A DNA stretch of 64,000 bases from Malurus cyaneus samueli (GCA_009741485.1 CM019217.1:36279859-36343858); one strand, 5' to 3'; positions 23,909-36,300 are shown, counted from the first letter of the stretch. Program-made: numbers and translations. Notes: generated by a model from the sequence alone, not told the origin.

Positions 23909-24823
23909 TGTTGTGGGTTAAAATTCTTCTCCTTTTGTTCCCTTTCTTTGGGAATTTTTTCTTTCCCATTTGTTGCTGGGATACACTAATTGCCGGGTCA
24001 TCCTTTTAATTGCTGGGTGATTAACAAAGACAATGATACCTATGCCACACCCTAACGGTCGGGCCAAGCGCTCAGAGAGAGTTTTTTGCGTGGTGGGGGG
24101 GGGATTTGCAGTTGTTTTAGCTACTTCGCTGAGAGGAGGAGGTCTGCTTGCTGGCTGCTAGGGAGAAAGCTGGCCTGCCTTCTTTTCTGTGGAGACCAGT
24201 ATCCCTGCTCATTTGGGTTCCTTCTTGCTGCACCGTGGTTTTTCTCTCCTGTGCCTTGCCGTGGATTCCAGCTTCACGGGTGAGCTCTGTTCCATCCCGT
24301 TTCGCAGCCGCGGGATTGTGCTCGTCTCTTTGCCATCCTGGGTTTCTTGCTGTCCAGAGGAGCACCGAGATCAGCGTTTCCGCTGTGAGTTTTGCAGAGA
24401 AACTTTTCTCCACCCACCTCTGCCATTTTGTGTCAATCATTGGCGCTGCAGGAGATCTGAACCAGCCAGGACCCGCGCCACAGCGCCCCCTGCAGCCGCC
24501 GGAGAATCGCTGCACCCGCTGTGCCTGGCCAGGAGCCAACAGCGCCCCTGCCGACTGGGACTGTAACTGCACCAAAGGGGAGGCTGTGTCTCTGTAAGGC
24601 TGTCACTGGGTTTGGGACTGGGCTGGTTGTTGCTATTGTTATTGTTTCACCTTGTTATACATATTAGTAAAAACTGTTATTCCCTTTTACCCATATTCTT
24701 GCCTGAAAGTCCGTGATTTTTTTCAAAGCTATAATAATTCGGAGGGAAGGGGGGGTCATATCCACCACTCCAAGGGGGGGTCCCAGCCTTCATTGGCAAA
24801 CACCTGTCTTTCAAACCAAGACA
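23909..24823 (+). mobile_element. Solo LTR of an avian endogenous retrovirus (LTR-1)
   Basis: A 915-bp element starts TGTTGTGGG and ends CCAAGACA, so it has the TG...CA ends of a long terminal repeat. It is flanked on both sides by the perfect 5-bp target-site duplication GTTAG (23904-23908 and 24824-24828). The interior is GC- and CpG-rich against an AT-rich surround. A variant polyadenylation hexamer AGTAAA at 24666-24671 lies toward the 3' end, fixing the + orientation. No gag, pol or env lies between the duplications, so it is a solo LTR left by recombination between the two LTRs of a provirus. A 5-bp duplication fits the ERVL-like or ERV1-like families of birds. The open frames of 125-152 codons within it, on both strands, are by-products of the high GC content. 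Confidence 0.95.
24666..24671 (+). terminator. AGTAAA polyadenylation-like signal inside LTR-1
   Basis: An AGTAAA hexamer follows a T/G-rich stretch. A variant poly(A) signal at this place is usual near the R region of an LTR. Confidence 0.45.
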
Positions 24824-24828
24824 GTTAG
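24824..24828. repeat. Target-site duplication GTTAG, right of LTR-1
   Basis: Matches the left copy exactly, which supports intact element boundaries. Confidence 0.93.
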
Positions 24829-25458
24829 CTATCAAAATTATTGCTGTTGTTTTGATTTAAGAGGGTTACTATACTTGGTACATATTAATGTAAGACTAGA
24901 GAAAATGCAGTTAGCATTTCTTTCAATATATCTGTATATTCACACATATCTTCACTTACATGTACCTACTACACACTCACAGACTCCACATACAGTCTAA
25001 ATTATCTTTTGTTCTACAGCAATATTGACCATCTATGCATGCCGATGGAAGTAGCAACTTCTATAAAAGTGGTGAAGCATTATTTCTTAGTCATGATGTT
25101 TACCTCTCAAATCTGGTCTCTTAAGATCGTGAAATATGCTTAAGTCTGTATGAATTATATTTTATTGAGAGTGTTTTACATGGCTGAATTTGCAGTTTCA
25201 TTTTTCTTCTCACTTCCTGAAATACATCAAAATTAGATTTGTTTTTTAATTTAAACACTCATATATTGGCTGATGTATACTCTTTGACATATTATGTAAT
25301 GCCAAATTTCCTCAAACACCACCTGCTGAGGCAAATCTATTGTCTCATCTAGTATATTTTCTTATGTTTTATATACTATCATAGATAATCATAGTCACTG
25401 AAAGGTTTGTGATGCAATACATGGGATACTTCCCAAATATTCCATGACAGAGTCTTTA

Positions 25459-25498
25459 GAATCATAGAATCACTTAGGTTGGAAAAGATATTTGAGAC
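25459..25498 (-). mobile_element. CR1 LINE 3' tail fragment
   Basis: The sequence AGAATCATAGAATCACTTAG followed by GTTGGAAAAGAT is the reverse complement of the CR1 3' end (TTTTCCAAC...ATGATTCT). Only about 40 bp remain before the hairpin pair interrupts the match. Confidence 0.85.
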
Positions 25499-25526
25499 AA
25501 TTTAGGCCATCCTTGTGGCCTAAATT
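25499..25526. repeat. Perfect inverted repeat, 11-bp stem (hairpin A)
   Basis: AATTTAGGCCA and TGGCCTAAATT are perfect reverse complements separated by the 6-base loop TCCTTG. It starts exactly where the CR1 tail match ends. Confidence 0.93.
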
Positions 25527-25532
25527 ATCTTA

Positions 25533-25564
25533 GAAAATCCATATTTTTTTTTATATGGATTTTC
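25533..25564. repeat. Perfect inverted repeat, 12-bp stem (hairpin B)
   Basis: GAAAATCCATAT and ATATGGATTTTC are perfect reverse complements flanking an 8-base T loop. It lies 6 bases after hairpin A. Confidence 0.93.
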
Positions 25565-26710
25565 CTTCTTCTGTTGTTTAAGCTGCTAGCATTATTCATT
25601 TTTATTTGCAGAAGGGGAAAACAAAATGAAACAATGCCAAAACTCAAAAAAGGCATAAAAGAACATACATTGAAATTCCATTTATTGAACAGAACTGTGC
25701 ATTGAATACAAAAGTGAATTCTGCTTTAAAGAATAATTGTGCTACATTGGCCAAAATAAAAATATGGTCACTAGGCTGACCTCTGGGACTATGTTCCTTG
25801 AAAAGTCATGAAATATATAATTTGAGTGGCCTCATTATTCCTTATCATTCTCTATTATGTCTGTCAATAATTTTAAAAATTAAAAAAAAAAACAAAACAA
25901 GAAAAAAGCACAATCATAGAACACTTCATTTCCATAAAGTCCAAAGCTTGTGCTACTCAACTGAATTGAAGATAAAAGCTGTGTCTTGCAGTACAGATAT
26001 TTTTCTATGACACATGCATGATGCAAACTCTGTGGCTGAAAGAGCAAGGTTCATTCCTATGAACAACAAAGAGCCTGTATAAATATTAATATGAATAGTA
26101 AGTTTCCTATTGGCCACTGTTTTTCCCTCAATTTATCATTGCACCATACTGTTGGTAAAAATAATTAAACAGCTAAAGGAAAATAAATGGTTCAGTAACC
26201 ACAACACACTGGGATGAAATTCAAGCTTCCTTTCCAATGAGCTTTTTAAAAATATTTGGCCCTGAAAATCCATTGGTAGCAGAAATTAAAATATTACAGG
26301 GCACCAACAAAGATCTGTGGAGTCTATTTAACAGACATAAGGACTAAAACCATATTAGACATTGATTTTGGCACCTACAATTAACAACATCTTGAAAAGC
26401 AATCATAATCATATGAATAAATTAAATGTATTTAATTTCTGTAAATTTCAAGGCCTTGGTGCTGCATTTACGAAAAACATTTTTCATTTTCATTTTTTCA
26501 AATTAAATGAAACCTCAGCACTGAAGTATTTGTCATGTTGCAAAAATATTTGTATGCAAAGCAGTATTTGCATGCTAAGCTTCAGGGAAATAGTAAGATG
26601 TCATCACCTTCGGGGAGCCTGAACCAGCCTCCAAGTCAACTGAATCTGTGTTCAGGTCACTGTGCAAGACAAAAGAAATAATGATATAGCGCATAGTAGT
26701 GAGGCATTAC

Positions 26711-26897
26711 CTGCATCAACTGCAAATTGGTGATGGAACTTTCCCTCTTTGCCAAATCTTCCTGTGAAGACTAAGAATTTTGGACAGTCCTTGTAGTCAG
26801 GGAAGGTGAAAACTATGCCAGAATCCCGCAAAGAAAAAGCTGGAATTTTCTGCCTCTCTCCAAGAACTTCCTCCTGCACACCATTGCTCTTCACCTT
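26711..26897 (-). CDS. Candidate antisense exon, unrecognised
   Basis: On the minus strand a tract CTTGTTTTTCCAG, which looks like a good 3' splice site, is followed by 187 bp of open frame and then GCAG|GTAATG, a plausible donor. The frame reads KVKSNGVQEEVLGERQKIPA, then FSLRDSGIVFTFPDYKDCPK, then FLVFTGRFGKEGKFHHQFAV and DAG. The composition looks protein-like, and the GRFGKEGKFHH...AVD part faintly recalls an NHL-type repeat, but I cannot assign a family. I found no partner exons on this strand. It may be a real exon of a minus-strand gene or transcript, a decayed exon, or chance. Confidence 0.3.
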
Positions 26898-29492
26898 CTG
26901 GAAAAACAAGTGGGCTGCATCAGCTGTCAGAGGTTGTTAACTCTGTTTCCAGTTTCCCTAATTTCTAGATATGCAAAGAAACATTCAGTTAAAAGTCTTT
27001 TTTGGCCTATCCCAGACAAATAAAGTTCATCTCCAAATGTATTGGGTCACAGTTTCTGAGCTGAACAATTCTGGAGAAAATTAGGAATTGTTAATTTACA
27101 TGGACTTGGGAACAATCTAAGTAAATGTTGCTTCACAGCAGGTGACAAACTGTGAAGATCTGATAACAGTTGCTGAAAAGATGTATAAACTGAGTTCTCA
27201 CTCAATCTCTAAATGAAATGTTAATGTCTAACCAAATTGACCACAAATACTTTTTGCTCCTCCCCAGGCAGAGGTGATTGAGTCCAGTCCTGAAAGTAAA
27301 AAAAAACAACATTCCAGAAGAAACTAAAAAAGGGAAAGAAAGATGGGATTTCACAGTCACAGGTGCAGATTAGCACAAATCTTCCTATAAAGACTGTAGC
27401 ATTAGATTACAGTAATCATTATAAATTTTAAACATTGGGATTTTCCAAAGGGGGTTTGTGATGAAGCAAAGGTATCCTTAACAACTGTTATTGCTTAATA
27501 CTCATTGCTATTGAACTGTGGAGTATAAATATATTTCACACATCTATAAATCGGCAAATAACTCCTTATAAGCAGCATGACTACCCTGTCTGGGAACTTG
27601 GCTATCTCTATAATACTACAGCTTTGAGGAAAGATCTGACCTGCAGAAACATAATTCTTGGTTTCTAATTTTTTAATTTACTTTTTTTTTTCCTTCCTTT
27701 TCAGAAATTTTTTTATATTTAAAGCACTCAGAATGTACAAGCAGGCCTCTGATCTTCTGTGAAGCAACTATGACTACTGGATCCTCAATATTTACCTGAT
27801 ATTCAAAATATTTTGCAGGTGATCAGAATCTCTGACACTGGTGTTTGGCTGACTCCCAGAGCAGAAATGCAAATTCTTTTCAAGAAAGAAAATTCATTTT
27901 TATTTGCAAATCTTTGGTTTATATCTAGTTTTTATTCATATATGATTAAAACTCAGAGAATGAAATTGTAATTTCAGCAACCATTGTAACTGAATTTCTG
28001 ATGCCTACTCTAATTTTTCAAATCATTCGTAATTCAAGCATTTTGGTCAAATTTTCACTCTCTAGTAATTCTTTACAGCATATCTTTGAATGTGAGCTGC
28101 ATAAAAGGTTCAGTGATTAGACAGATTCAAACCAATTCAGTAGCTTTGTTTATAGGGCTGCTGCCAAGACTTGAGTCACTAAGTCAGCCTGTGACATGCC
28201 CGCTTGTATAACTTGTATTCTTTGGCAGCTTTTGAGGCGTTTGCATATCTCTTGTTGGATACATAATTCCTCTCACATATAAAAAAAATAAATAGAGTGA
28301 TAAATGTGTATAAAATTAGTTTTAAAACTGTGCTTATTAAATCCAGTGGAGATCGGTCTATTTTTTTTACATCCTGCACCACCCTCAAATTTGGCGGTCA
28401 AAGAAAAGGCAAGAGCTTGAAGCTGGTAAAACACAAACTTTTTGACTTATATCCCACTTAAAAGAAGAGATTCAAAATCCATGAGGATTGTGTATCTTCT
28501 AGCACAAGTTGGTAGATATACCAAAAGAACAAATTTAATCTATTTGTCACAAGAACCATTGATTTCAGCCTACTGCATATTGATAGAGGACAGAGAAATC
28601 ACATTCTCTCTTGCTCTTTCTCTTCATCTGCTTAACCAAATCGGGAAAGGACAGGGGAAAGGGTAACAAACTTCAAGCACATCTGTTTGGTCTTTAAGCT
28701 AAAGTTGGATGCAATACTGAAATAATTGGTCTCTACCACTCAGAAATCTGTTCTACTATTTTCGTGCAGATTTTATGCATCTGAGTGTTGTTTCCTAAGT
28801 AAATGGCTCAAACAATAAACACTTTGAGAGATGATTTGTTTTGTTTCCTCTAATATCTAGAAAATGGTTAGGCTTTTTAAACTTCTTAGAACTTCTTAGT
28901 CTGATACATCGCATTTTAGCCCTGGATTGAAAGAGTTTCCGGTCACTAACTTACTTTCTTGTTTCTAAACAGAGGTTTATTTAGTGGAACAATCAACAAC
29001 TCTCAATGACTCTAGCATCCTGTTTAGATGGTATAATAAAATCGAATTTCATATCAGACTTTAAAGCTTGTCAGCGCTTGCTTAGATATTCCTATTTATC
29101 TTTCTCTGGAAAAGAAAGGAAATGTTTTGTTTGCTTTCTCATATCATTTTGCCTCGGAGGATTCCAGTAGGCCAGTTTGAAATCCAGAATATTAATTACC
29201 TTATATACACCATTACATCAACATGATCTGGAGGAAACATATTTTTCTGGGTTTCCTGTTCTAAATGATGTGGTTTCAGATAGAACATTTGATAGTTGAG
29301 GACTGGGGCCTCTCTACATGCAATCCGTTCTTCCTTATCAAGTAAAGCATTGTTTTTAATTTCATGTTCTGTTAGTGCCAGGCTGAAATGAAATTACTTA
29401 ATTTTTCACATTTGACCTTTCCATACCTAAAACTTCATCCTTTTGCACTTTGAGGTAGCATGTCTGATGGTCAAGTATGAGAAGGTGAAGTA

Positions 29493-29537
29493 AAGGTGTC
29501 ATCGCGGAAGTGACTCTGTAGAGCCTGCGATCACCTT
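29493..29537. repeat. Imperfect hairpin, about 11-bp stem
   Basis: AAGGTG then ATCGC (29493-29505, with a 2-base bulge) pairs with GCGATCACCTT (29527-29537), and GG/CC adds two pairs after a 1-base bulge. The loop is about 16 bases. It contains CpGs, which are rare in the surroundings. No known RNA family is recognised. Confidence 0.5.
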
Positions 29538-29887
29538 AGGGGACATGGAATCAGAGTGTTTCCCCTGCTCTTCTAGGTCAGACAAGGTATTGTGCAGGTT
29601 TTGTTTGAATTCTGGTGAAACACATTAATCAGATGACTCAACAGACAAGAACTTAAAATTTGTCACCCACTGACTGGAGATAAACCCACAGCCTGAGACG
29701 CAAAGTGTCAACATTCCTATGAGGGAAGAACATAAGCCAGCATCTGCCAAGAGAATAAATAATAAGGAGACAGATAAGAATCCATAGAAGCTGCAGGAAA
29801 TTCTTCTTAGGGACATCTCCTCTGGGAGATAGAACCCTAGGATGTTTTAGATCACTTGGGTAATCTCATTTATGCTCCATTTCCTAT

Positions 29888-29950
29888 AAAAGGTTGGTCC
29901 AGATGATTTTTCAATGTGCTTTCCAAGCTGTCCTGTTCTGTGGTTCTGCA
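29888..29950 (+). mobile_element. CR1 LINE 3' tail fragment
   Basis: AGGTTGGTCCAGATGATTTT, followed by TTCCAAGCTGTCC and TTCTGTGGTTCTG, matches the CR1 3' end (GGTTGGACCAGATGA...TTCCAACC...TTCTGTGATTCTG) in sense orientation, diverged. Confidence 0.75.
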
Positions 29951-31599
29951 CATTACTTTTTTAAGAGGCTCTACATGGGCTATGCTGTGGTGCTTCTGGG
30001 TGATACTTATTTTCAGACCACCACAGCAGCCCACAAGCAGTCTGAAGTCTAAGCTGTAGATAAATAGCTCATGTCAAGTGATGGCAAGCAATGACATAAA
30101 GATCCACCAGTGTCAGTGTATGGCTAGGAATTGCCTTCCTAAAAAGATGTCAAGTTTTACTCTTCAGATCAGAAGGAAGAGAAGGGCAAAATGAATTTTT
30201 GGCTGCAAAGTTTTTGTTCTTTCTTGTAAACACTGAGTGTGGCTGCATAGTTCTACTTCCATGACCAGAGGTTTAGAATTTATACACAGAAGAATGGCCA
30301 GCAGGATTTTATCTCATAACAAGTAACTGATTACACTTCTAACTGTAGTGTAATAGGAAGGAAAAAGATACACAGAAGCCTGAAACTGGCTGTGAGGCTG
30401 GCCACTGCTGAAACAGCAGACGTTCTATTTCCATGTGCACATCTGGATGAAAGAAGGGAAATTTCTGCTTATAATTTCTGCTTATGGTAGAAAGAAACCC
30501 CAGTGCTGCTAGCAGCATGAAGGCACCACACACCATGGTTTCCTTGGGTATGAGTTACCCTTGGTGGACAGCAGGAACACATCTAATCCAGTCTGAGAAA
30601 AGAAGGGATTTTACCTGAGCTCTCTTGGAATTGGTTGTGGAGAGGAGGTATCTAACATATCAAAGGGCTTCCTGGGCCATGATGTGCTACTACAATAAGA
30701 AGACTCTAGACATGAAAGACTGAGAGTATTAGATGCAATCACTATTTTCCTTGGCAGGTAGGGAGCTCAGGGCAAAATACTTCTATTCCAAGATAATATA
30801 TGCTGTTTCACCACAGAAAGCATTTCCACCATTATTTACCTGAATTCATACTGCTTTTTCTCAAGAATCCATTACTTCTTTGGAACTGAAACTCACTCTG
30901 ACCCTGCATAACTAAGTGCTGTTATTGCCACCTTATTGTGCAAGGAAAGCTTTTTTTTTTTTAAGTAGTAACTGATACTCAATTATTTCTATTTTCTCTT
31001 GAACACTAGTTGTCACGCATTTCTCACACCACATTGCAAACAGATTAGGCTTCAAAGCACAATATATTTTAGAAGGAAAGAAACTGATTGGGCAAAGAGT
31101 TGAAAGATACTTTCTTTCTATTCATATTTTAAAACATCTATGTAACAGCACACCATACCTTCCCTACTCTCTTGTAAACATTTGAAGTAGCCAGACAGGT
31201 TTTTGAAGGTCACATTGCAGTACTGTGGATGAAGCTTCATAAAAAGGCTGAATGACCATGTTTCTGCTATAATTTGTGTCAACATGTAGTAATAAAACAT
31301 GTGACCTGTAGCACAAACACTGTAATTCTTAAGTTTTCTTTCAAAAACAAACACCCTTTAGATAGCTCAATGTATGTCCATGTTTGTTTGGTTTTTTTTC
31401 CCAACTCACAGGTAATCACTTTTACTACACAAGCTCCATGAGAAAAAATGCAGCCAAACTATACCACCTTCTATTTCTTGAGTTTAAAAAAAAAATTAAA
31501 AAAAAAAAAATAACAAAAGTGAGTTTATTGAAAAGTCACAACCAAAATAAATATGCTAAACATGGTAAAATACACAGATAGGACTGAAATTTAGGATGG

Positions 31600-31920
31600 C
31601 ATGTTACAAAAGGAACCGACGGTGGAATCAAGAACCTGCCCATACCCATGTTGCCCTTGTTCCTCACTGCCAGATGTTCATCCCATTTGGGGCTGTTACA
31701 GGCTTCCTCAATAAGATTTTCCTCCAAATAAGCCAGCTGCTGGCAAAGTGCCACAGTAATCCAGCAGTCTTTGTACTTTGCACAATTGCACTCATACTTT
31801 GTACACTTTGTGTGACAGCTTTCACAAGGCTGAGCCAGTTCATATCACCAGGGAACACTGACATCAGCACTGGTGTGGATCATGAAGGAGCAGGGATGAC
31901 TACTAAACTCACATCCTGAT
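31600..31920 (-). pseudogene. Coding-like unrecognised segment, possible decayed exon or processed copy
   Basis: The block is somewhat richer in GC than its surroundings and has overlapping open frames on both strands (minus 31664-31870 and 31536-31754; plus 31596-31919). On the minus strand one frame reads MLMSVFPGDMNWLSLVKAVT. A second frame, shifted relative to it, reads LAYLEENLIEEACNSPKWDE. Two protein-like frames that join only through a frameshift would fit a broken coding sequence, but I do not recognise the protein and the signal could be chance. An adjacent A-rich run (31483-31510) lies at the low-coordinate side, which is the 3' side of a minus-strand copy. However, it is A-rich on the + strand, so it is not a poly(A) tail for that orientation. 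Confidence 0.2.
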
Positions 31921-32153
31921 CATGCAGAAAGATGTCTGTAAGTGCATGACCAGGCTTGCATGCTCTGATTTTCTTTCATACAGTTGGCCTGAGGAGAAAA
32001 GCATATTGGATTAACTGAATATTTCATTTCCAAACCATAGGGGACACTTGCCAATTTATAGCTGCTGAAATTTTGAGGGTATTAAATTTATATTTTTTTT
32101 TCTTTTTCATTCAGTTTGTTCTCTGCCTTTTAGCTGGCTGTTGCTGGTATATA

Positions 32154-32155
<2 letters not shown>

Positions 32156-32184
<29 letters not shown>

Positions 32185-32190
32185 GAAAAA
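32156..32190 (+). repeat. A-rich run
   Basis: About 35 bases of A interrupted by two G, with no recognisable retrotransposon body before it. Confidence 0.85.
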
Positions 32191-33279
32191 CCTTCATTTC
32201 TCTGCACTTGCATGTTCTGGATCATAGGATTTCATGTATCATTAATTTCCAAACAATTTGTGATTTTGGTACACTATGAAACCATTTTTTAATAAATATG
32301 AATGTCCCCTCTCTCACTAGAAACCTTGCACCAGCCAATGCTACAGAAGAATATGAAAGATCTATGAACTAAATATAAAGAAAAGATGGAGAGAAACATC
32401 AGAAGTAAAATGCCTTGTAAAATTCTTCCTTCCTGGGACATTTCCATGTGAAATTTCTTCTCAGAAGAAATAGTAGAGTGTAAAAAATCAGTAGCCCTAG
32501 TATGTAAAAAATAGTTTAAAAGCTTACTTTAACAAAATTACATTCATTATGATTTACTGTTATAAGGTTGGCAGAAATTACCTTCTTAGAGTTTATATGG
32601 AAAACCAGGGGAAACTGATGAAGTACTATGCAGTTTTCAGGTAGTGGCAGACTGTCCTCTCTTTGTCTTCTACCAACAATTTCTTCTCAGACAAAGACAC
32701 AAATACAGCATGAAAAATGCTTTATGTTTATGGGAGCAGGTCTTTTCTTCCCCTATTTTTTTGCTACACTACACTCAAGTGCCTCTTTCATCCAGGGGCT
32801 TGTTGGAGGCTTTTACTCTGTCCTTGAGTCTCTCAAATCAAGTGATCTTAAACTGCATTTACAAAATGTGCTTACTGAAGAAGAGGAACTTGTAGAAGTT
32901 AATTCCTAGCAGCCTCTGTCTGGGATAGGCAAAGAGACTTAAGAATCTAACTAAAAAACAGCGTGAAAAACGGAGGTCATAGTGAGAAAAACTGAAATCC
33001 CAAATAACACCAGAAGTTGCAATTGAAACATTACACAATGTTTTCTGGTTTGGTTTCCTACTCAGTTCATGTTTTGACATAGTCTCTAAACCTTTACATG
33101 ATCAATACCACAAAAATAAACAAAAATCTTTCTCTTAACAGGAAAACACTTACCAAGAACCGTTTTTTCAGAAACAGAATTTTTGCTCAATATGGGTTAT
33201 GTAGGTGAGCCTCTTCTGGGAAAAGCAGCTTAGAGTTAGAGCCACTGAAACCAACTTTCCATCCTTCTAATATGCACCA

Positions 33280-33348
33280 GATCACAGAATTATCTGAGTT
33301 GGAAGGGACCCAGAAGGACGATCAAGTCGAAGTCTTAAGTGAATGGCC
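33280..33348 (-). mobile_element. CR1 LINE 3' tail fragment (second subfamily type)
   Basis: AGATCACAGAATTATCTGAG then TTGGAAGGGACCCAGAAGGA then CGATCAAGTCGAAG matches the reversed CR1 3' end of the type with GGAAGGGACC. This differs from the TTGGAAAAGACC type at 25.46 and 42.67 kb. The right boundary is approximate. Confidence 0.8.
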
Positions 33349-36300
33349 CATATTAACTAAGTTTAATTTTTTAATTAATCTTAACATTTAATTCATTTAA
33401 TTCAACTTAAAATTTTGCTTTACTTGAGATAAAAATTGTCAACTGCCAGCTTTTCTTTCTGTCCCAATCAATACAATTTCCAACTGCCAATGAAATGAAA
33501 TGAAATATGCATTACTTAGTTTGCTTGCACGCTTTACTCCAGAGGCCATTGCATGATTTCTGGAATGTGAATTACTTCATCATTTTTCTCCGTGCTATCC
33601 ATAATCTTGCTGGGGATACAGAAAAAGAGAAATTTAAGCAAAATTAAATAGATTGTAGAAAGCCCAGTCTTGTAATCACATTCTGCGGTGCTATATCATG
33701 TTTATCACAGCTCCTGTTCTCACATGAATGAAGAACACTGTTTATTTTCTATGCTTGATTGGGCAGAAATGAATGACTACAATTTACAGTTGAGCAACTG
33801 AAACAGGAAGACATAATCATTAAAGTCCTACCTTCAAGCAGTCTATGAGATTTCACAATTCTTTAAAGGAGATAGTATTTTGTGTGGCAAAATTCATATG
33901 GGCACTTGGTGGCTATGGAGCATTTTAACAAACTTCTGGATAGCCTTTAACCACTTTAATGTCCTTTTCATACCAACCAGTGCTGCTCTTTGCACCTGAA
34001 AAGCATTTAATTAGTGGAGGAAAGCAGAAAAACAATTTCTTTGGGAAACACTGAGAAATTAAACAACCTGCAAGATTAGCACCAACATCAAGATCTTTCC
34101 CAACTACCACACCTAAGATTATTTCACGCTTAAGTTTCATGATTTCATATTCTAAGAACTTGAATTTGCAGACTGAATTTTAAAGGAAGAGTTCCCATAA
34201 TGTGCAAACTTTGTTTCTGCCACCAGAACTTCACTTCTGTTTGTTCTGGAAGATTCTTGTCTGAATATAAAATGAAGACAATTGGTTTGCCACCAGGGTT
34301 TAGCATAAACAAAGATTTGGGGAATAAGTAATATAAAATGCAGAATAAATAATAAAGGAAAAAATGTTTATAAATAAAATATAATTTTTTTAACAATCTG
34401 GGAAAATCAGTGAACTGCAGGAAAGATGCAACTGGAAAATGAGGTGGCCAGATAAGCAATAGACTATATTTTTTTCTGAACATGATGCCAATTTTAATTT
34501 GCAAGAATTAACTGTGAAATATAACTGAAAAATGTAGTTCAGTCAAGAACACAATAGCAAGATTCACAACTAAATTTTAGCACCAAAAAAGTCCTTCTAA
34601 AGAACATATTTATAAAAAGATTAAAGAGCATGCGTATAACATATAAATATAAATATTAACAAAATCTCGTAAGAAAGCAGTGAGAGTACTGTTTGTTTTG
34701 CTGTAAATAAAAGCTGGTAATTCCCTATTAATCATAGAAAAAAAACACTTACAGAAATAAACATAAAATGCCTGCATAGAGATAAACACATACACTAATT
34801 GATCTGTACTAAAGAAGAAATTAATTTTTCTTATCTATTATTTCATAAAAGTTAATTTATTTCATATAATGGTGTTTGTCTGGGATTTTTAATCAATCCT
34901 GACAGTTATCCAGTTAATTATTAAAATGCCTAAAGCTTCTGCATGTATTTCTTGGAGCTGACATAATGAAAACAGAACTGCAGAGTTTTTCTAAGTAATT
35001 CTGTGAAAATACTGCTCAGAGCATAAGAACAGGGACATCCTACCACATTATTTGACTGTTAAGAAAGGAAGCTCTGTTATGAAGTTATGTAAGTTCTTCA
35101 TAGATGCTGGTGCATTAGGAGTTATGAATTCATATACATGCACCTTCATCCTATTGCCCAGGTATTTATATGACTTTTCAGTATCTCCCACACACCATCC
35201 TTGCAATCATCAGACTTTTATTTTGTTCCTATATTTAAAAAGGATCCAGGAGGAAAATTACTTCCTGCATTTATGGCCGCAAGTTAGAATCGCCCCAAGC
35301 TATGTTCATAATGACATTCCTTATCTGTTGCAATCTTGGCTTCCTTTTGTTTGCTGGGCTTTTTGGGAACACTCTGTTTAGTAGTCACTCTAATCTTGTT
35401 CTTTTTCCTAAAACACTTCATGTAAAAAAATTAAAAAAAAAAAAAAAAGCAATGCATTAGAAACAAATCAAATAAACTTGGAAAATCTATCAATTTCAGT
35501 CACTGCAAACAAAGCAGATCCTGAGCACTAAAACTGACAACAGTCAGGCAGAATACATAAGTGGGAATATTCAGCAGCTATTTTACAGTGTTTGGATTTT
35601 TTAAAACAGAAAAACAGGAATTAAAGTTGTTATGAAATCCCTGAAAGTGGGACAGGAAACTCTTTCTCATTTTGTCATCCTACAGGGTGAGGAAAGAAAA
35701 AAAAAAAAAAAGAGTTAAAAAAATCAGAAGTCTGAAGCACATGCAGCTTCTTCTGCATGTTTAATGAAGCACTTTTTTGGCACCCAGGCTTTTCATTTAG
35801 TCTTTTTGGATGTCTCCTCCATTAAACCTACAAGCAATGCAGAGTGAAAGTATTTTGTTCTGATTTACGTAAACAGTGGATGCATGAGAGTACACAGGAA
35901 TTGTCAAACTTCCATATCCTGTTTCTGATAGCAGTCACTATCACTGTCAGAAGAAAGCAGGCAGCAGTAATGAGATAGCCCTATCAACGTGGACAGCTGT
36001 TCCCACCCTGTGAAATTGGTTCATGTCTAGAAGATAACAAACATCAAAACAACAGTAAAAAATAACCAAATAATATTGTTACCTCTACAAAGCAGCAGCC
36101 TGTTCTTTAGTCCTTTGGCTTTGATGTCACATGAAAATTCTTGACCGTCCAGTGTATCTCCAAAAGAAAATCTCATTTCCCCATCACAGCACAAGATGCC
36201 ATCTCTTACTCAATTCTATTGCCTAATGACAGAAGACCGTTCTTTTTCCCAGCCAAAACACACACTTCTAGTGCAGGATTGCCAGTGGCAGCATACAGAA

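Noticed and set aside
24117..24597. Overlapping open frames of 125-152 codons on both strands
   Set aside because: They lie wholly inside the solo LTR with TG...CA ends and target-site duplications. Long frames there result from high GC content, and their translations match no protein family.
32073..32190. Poly(A) tail of a processed pseudogene
   Set aside because: No recognisable coding body, no target-site duplication, and the A run is interrupted, so I call it a simple A-rich run.
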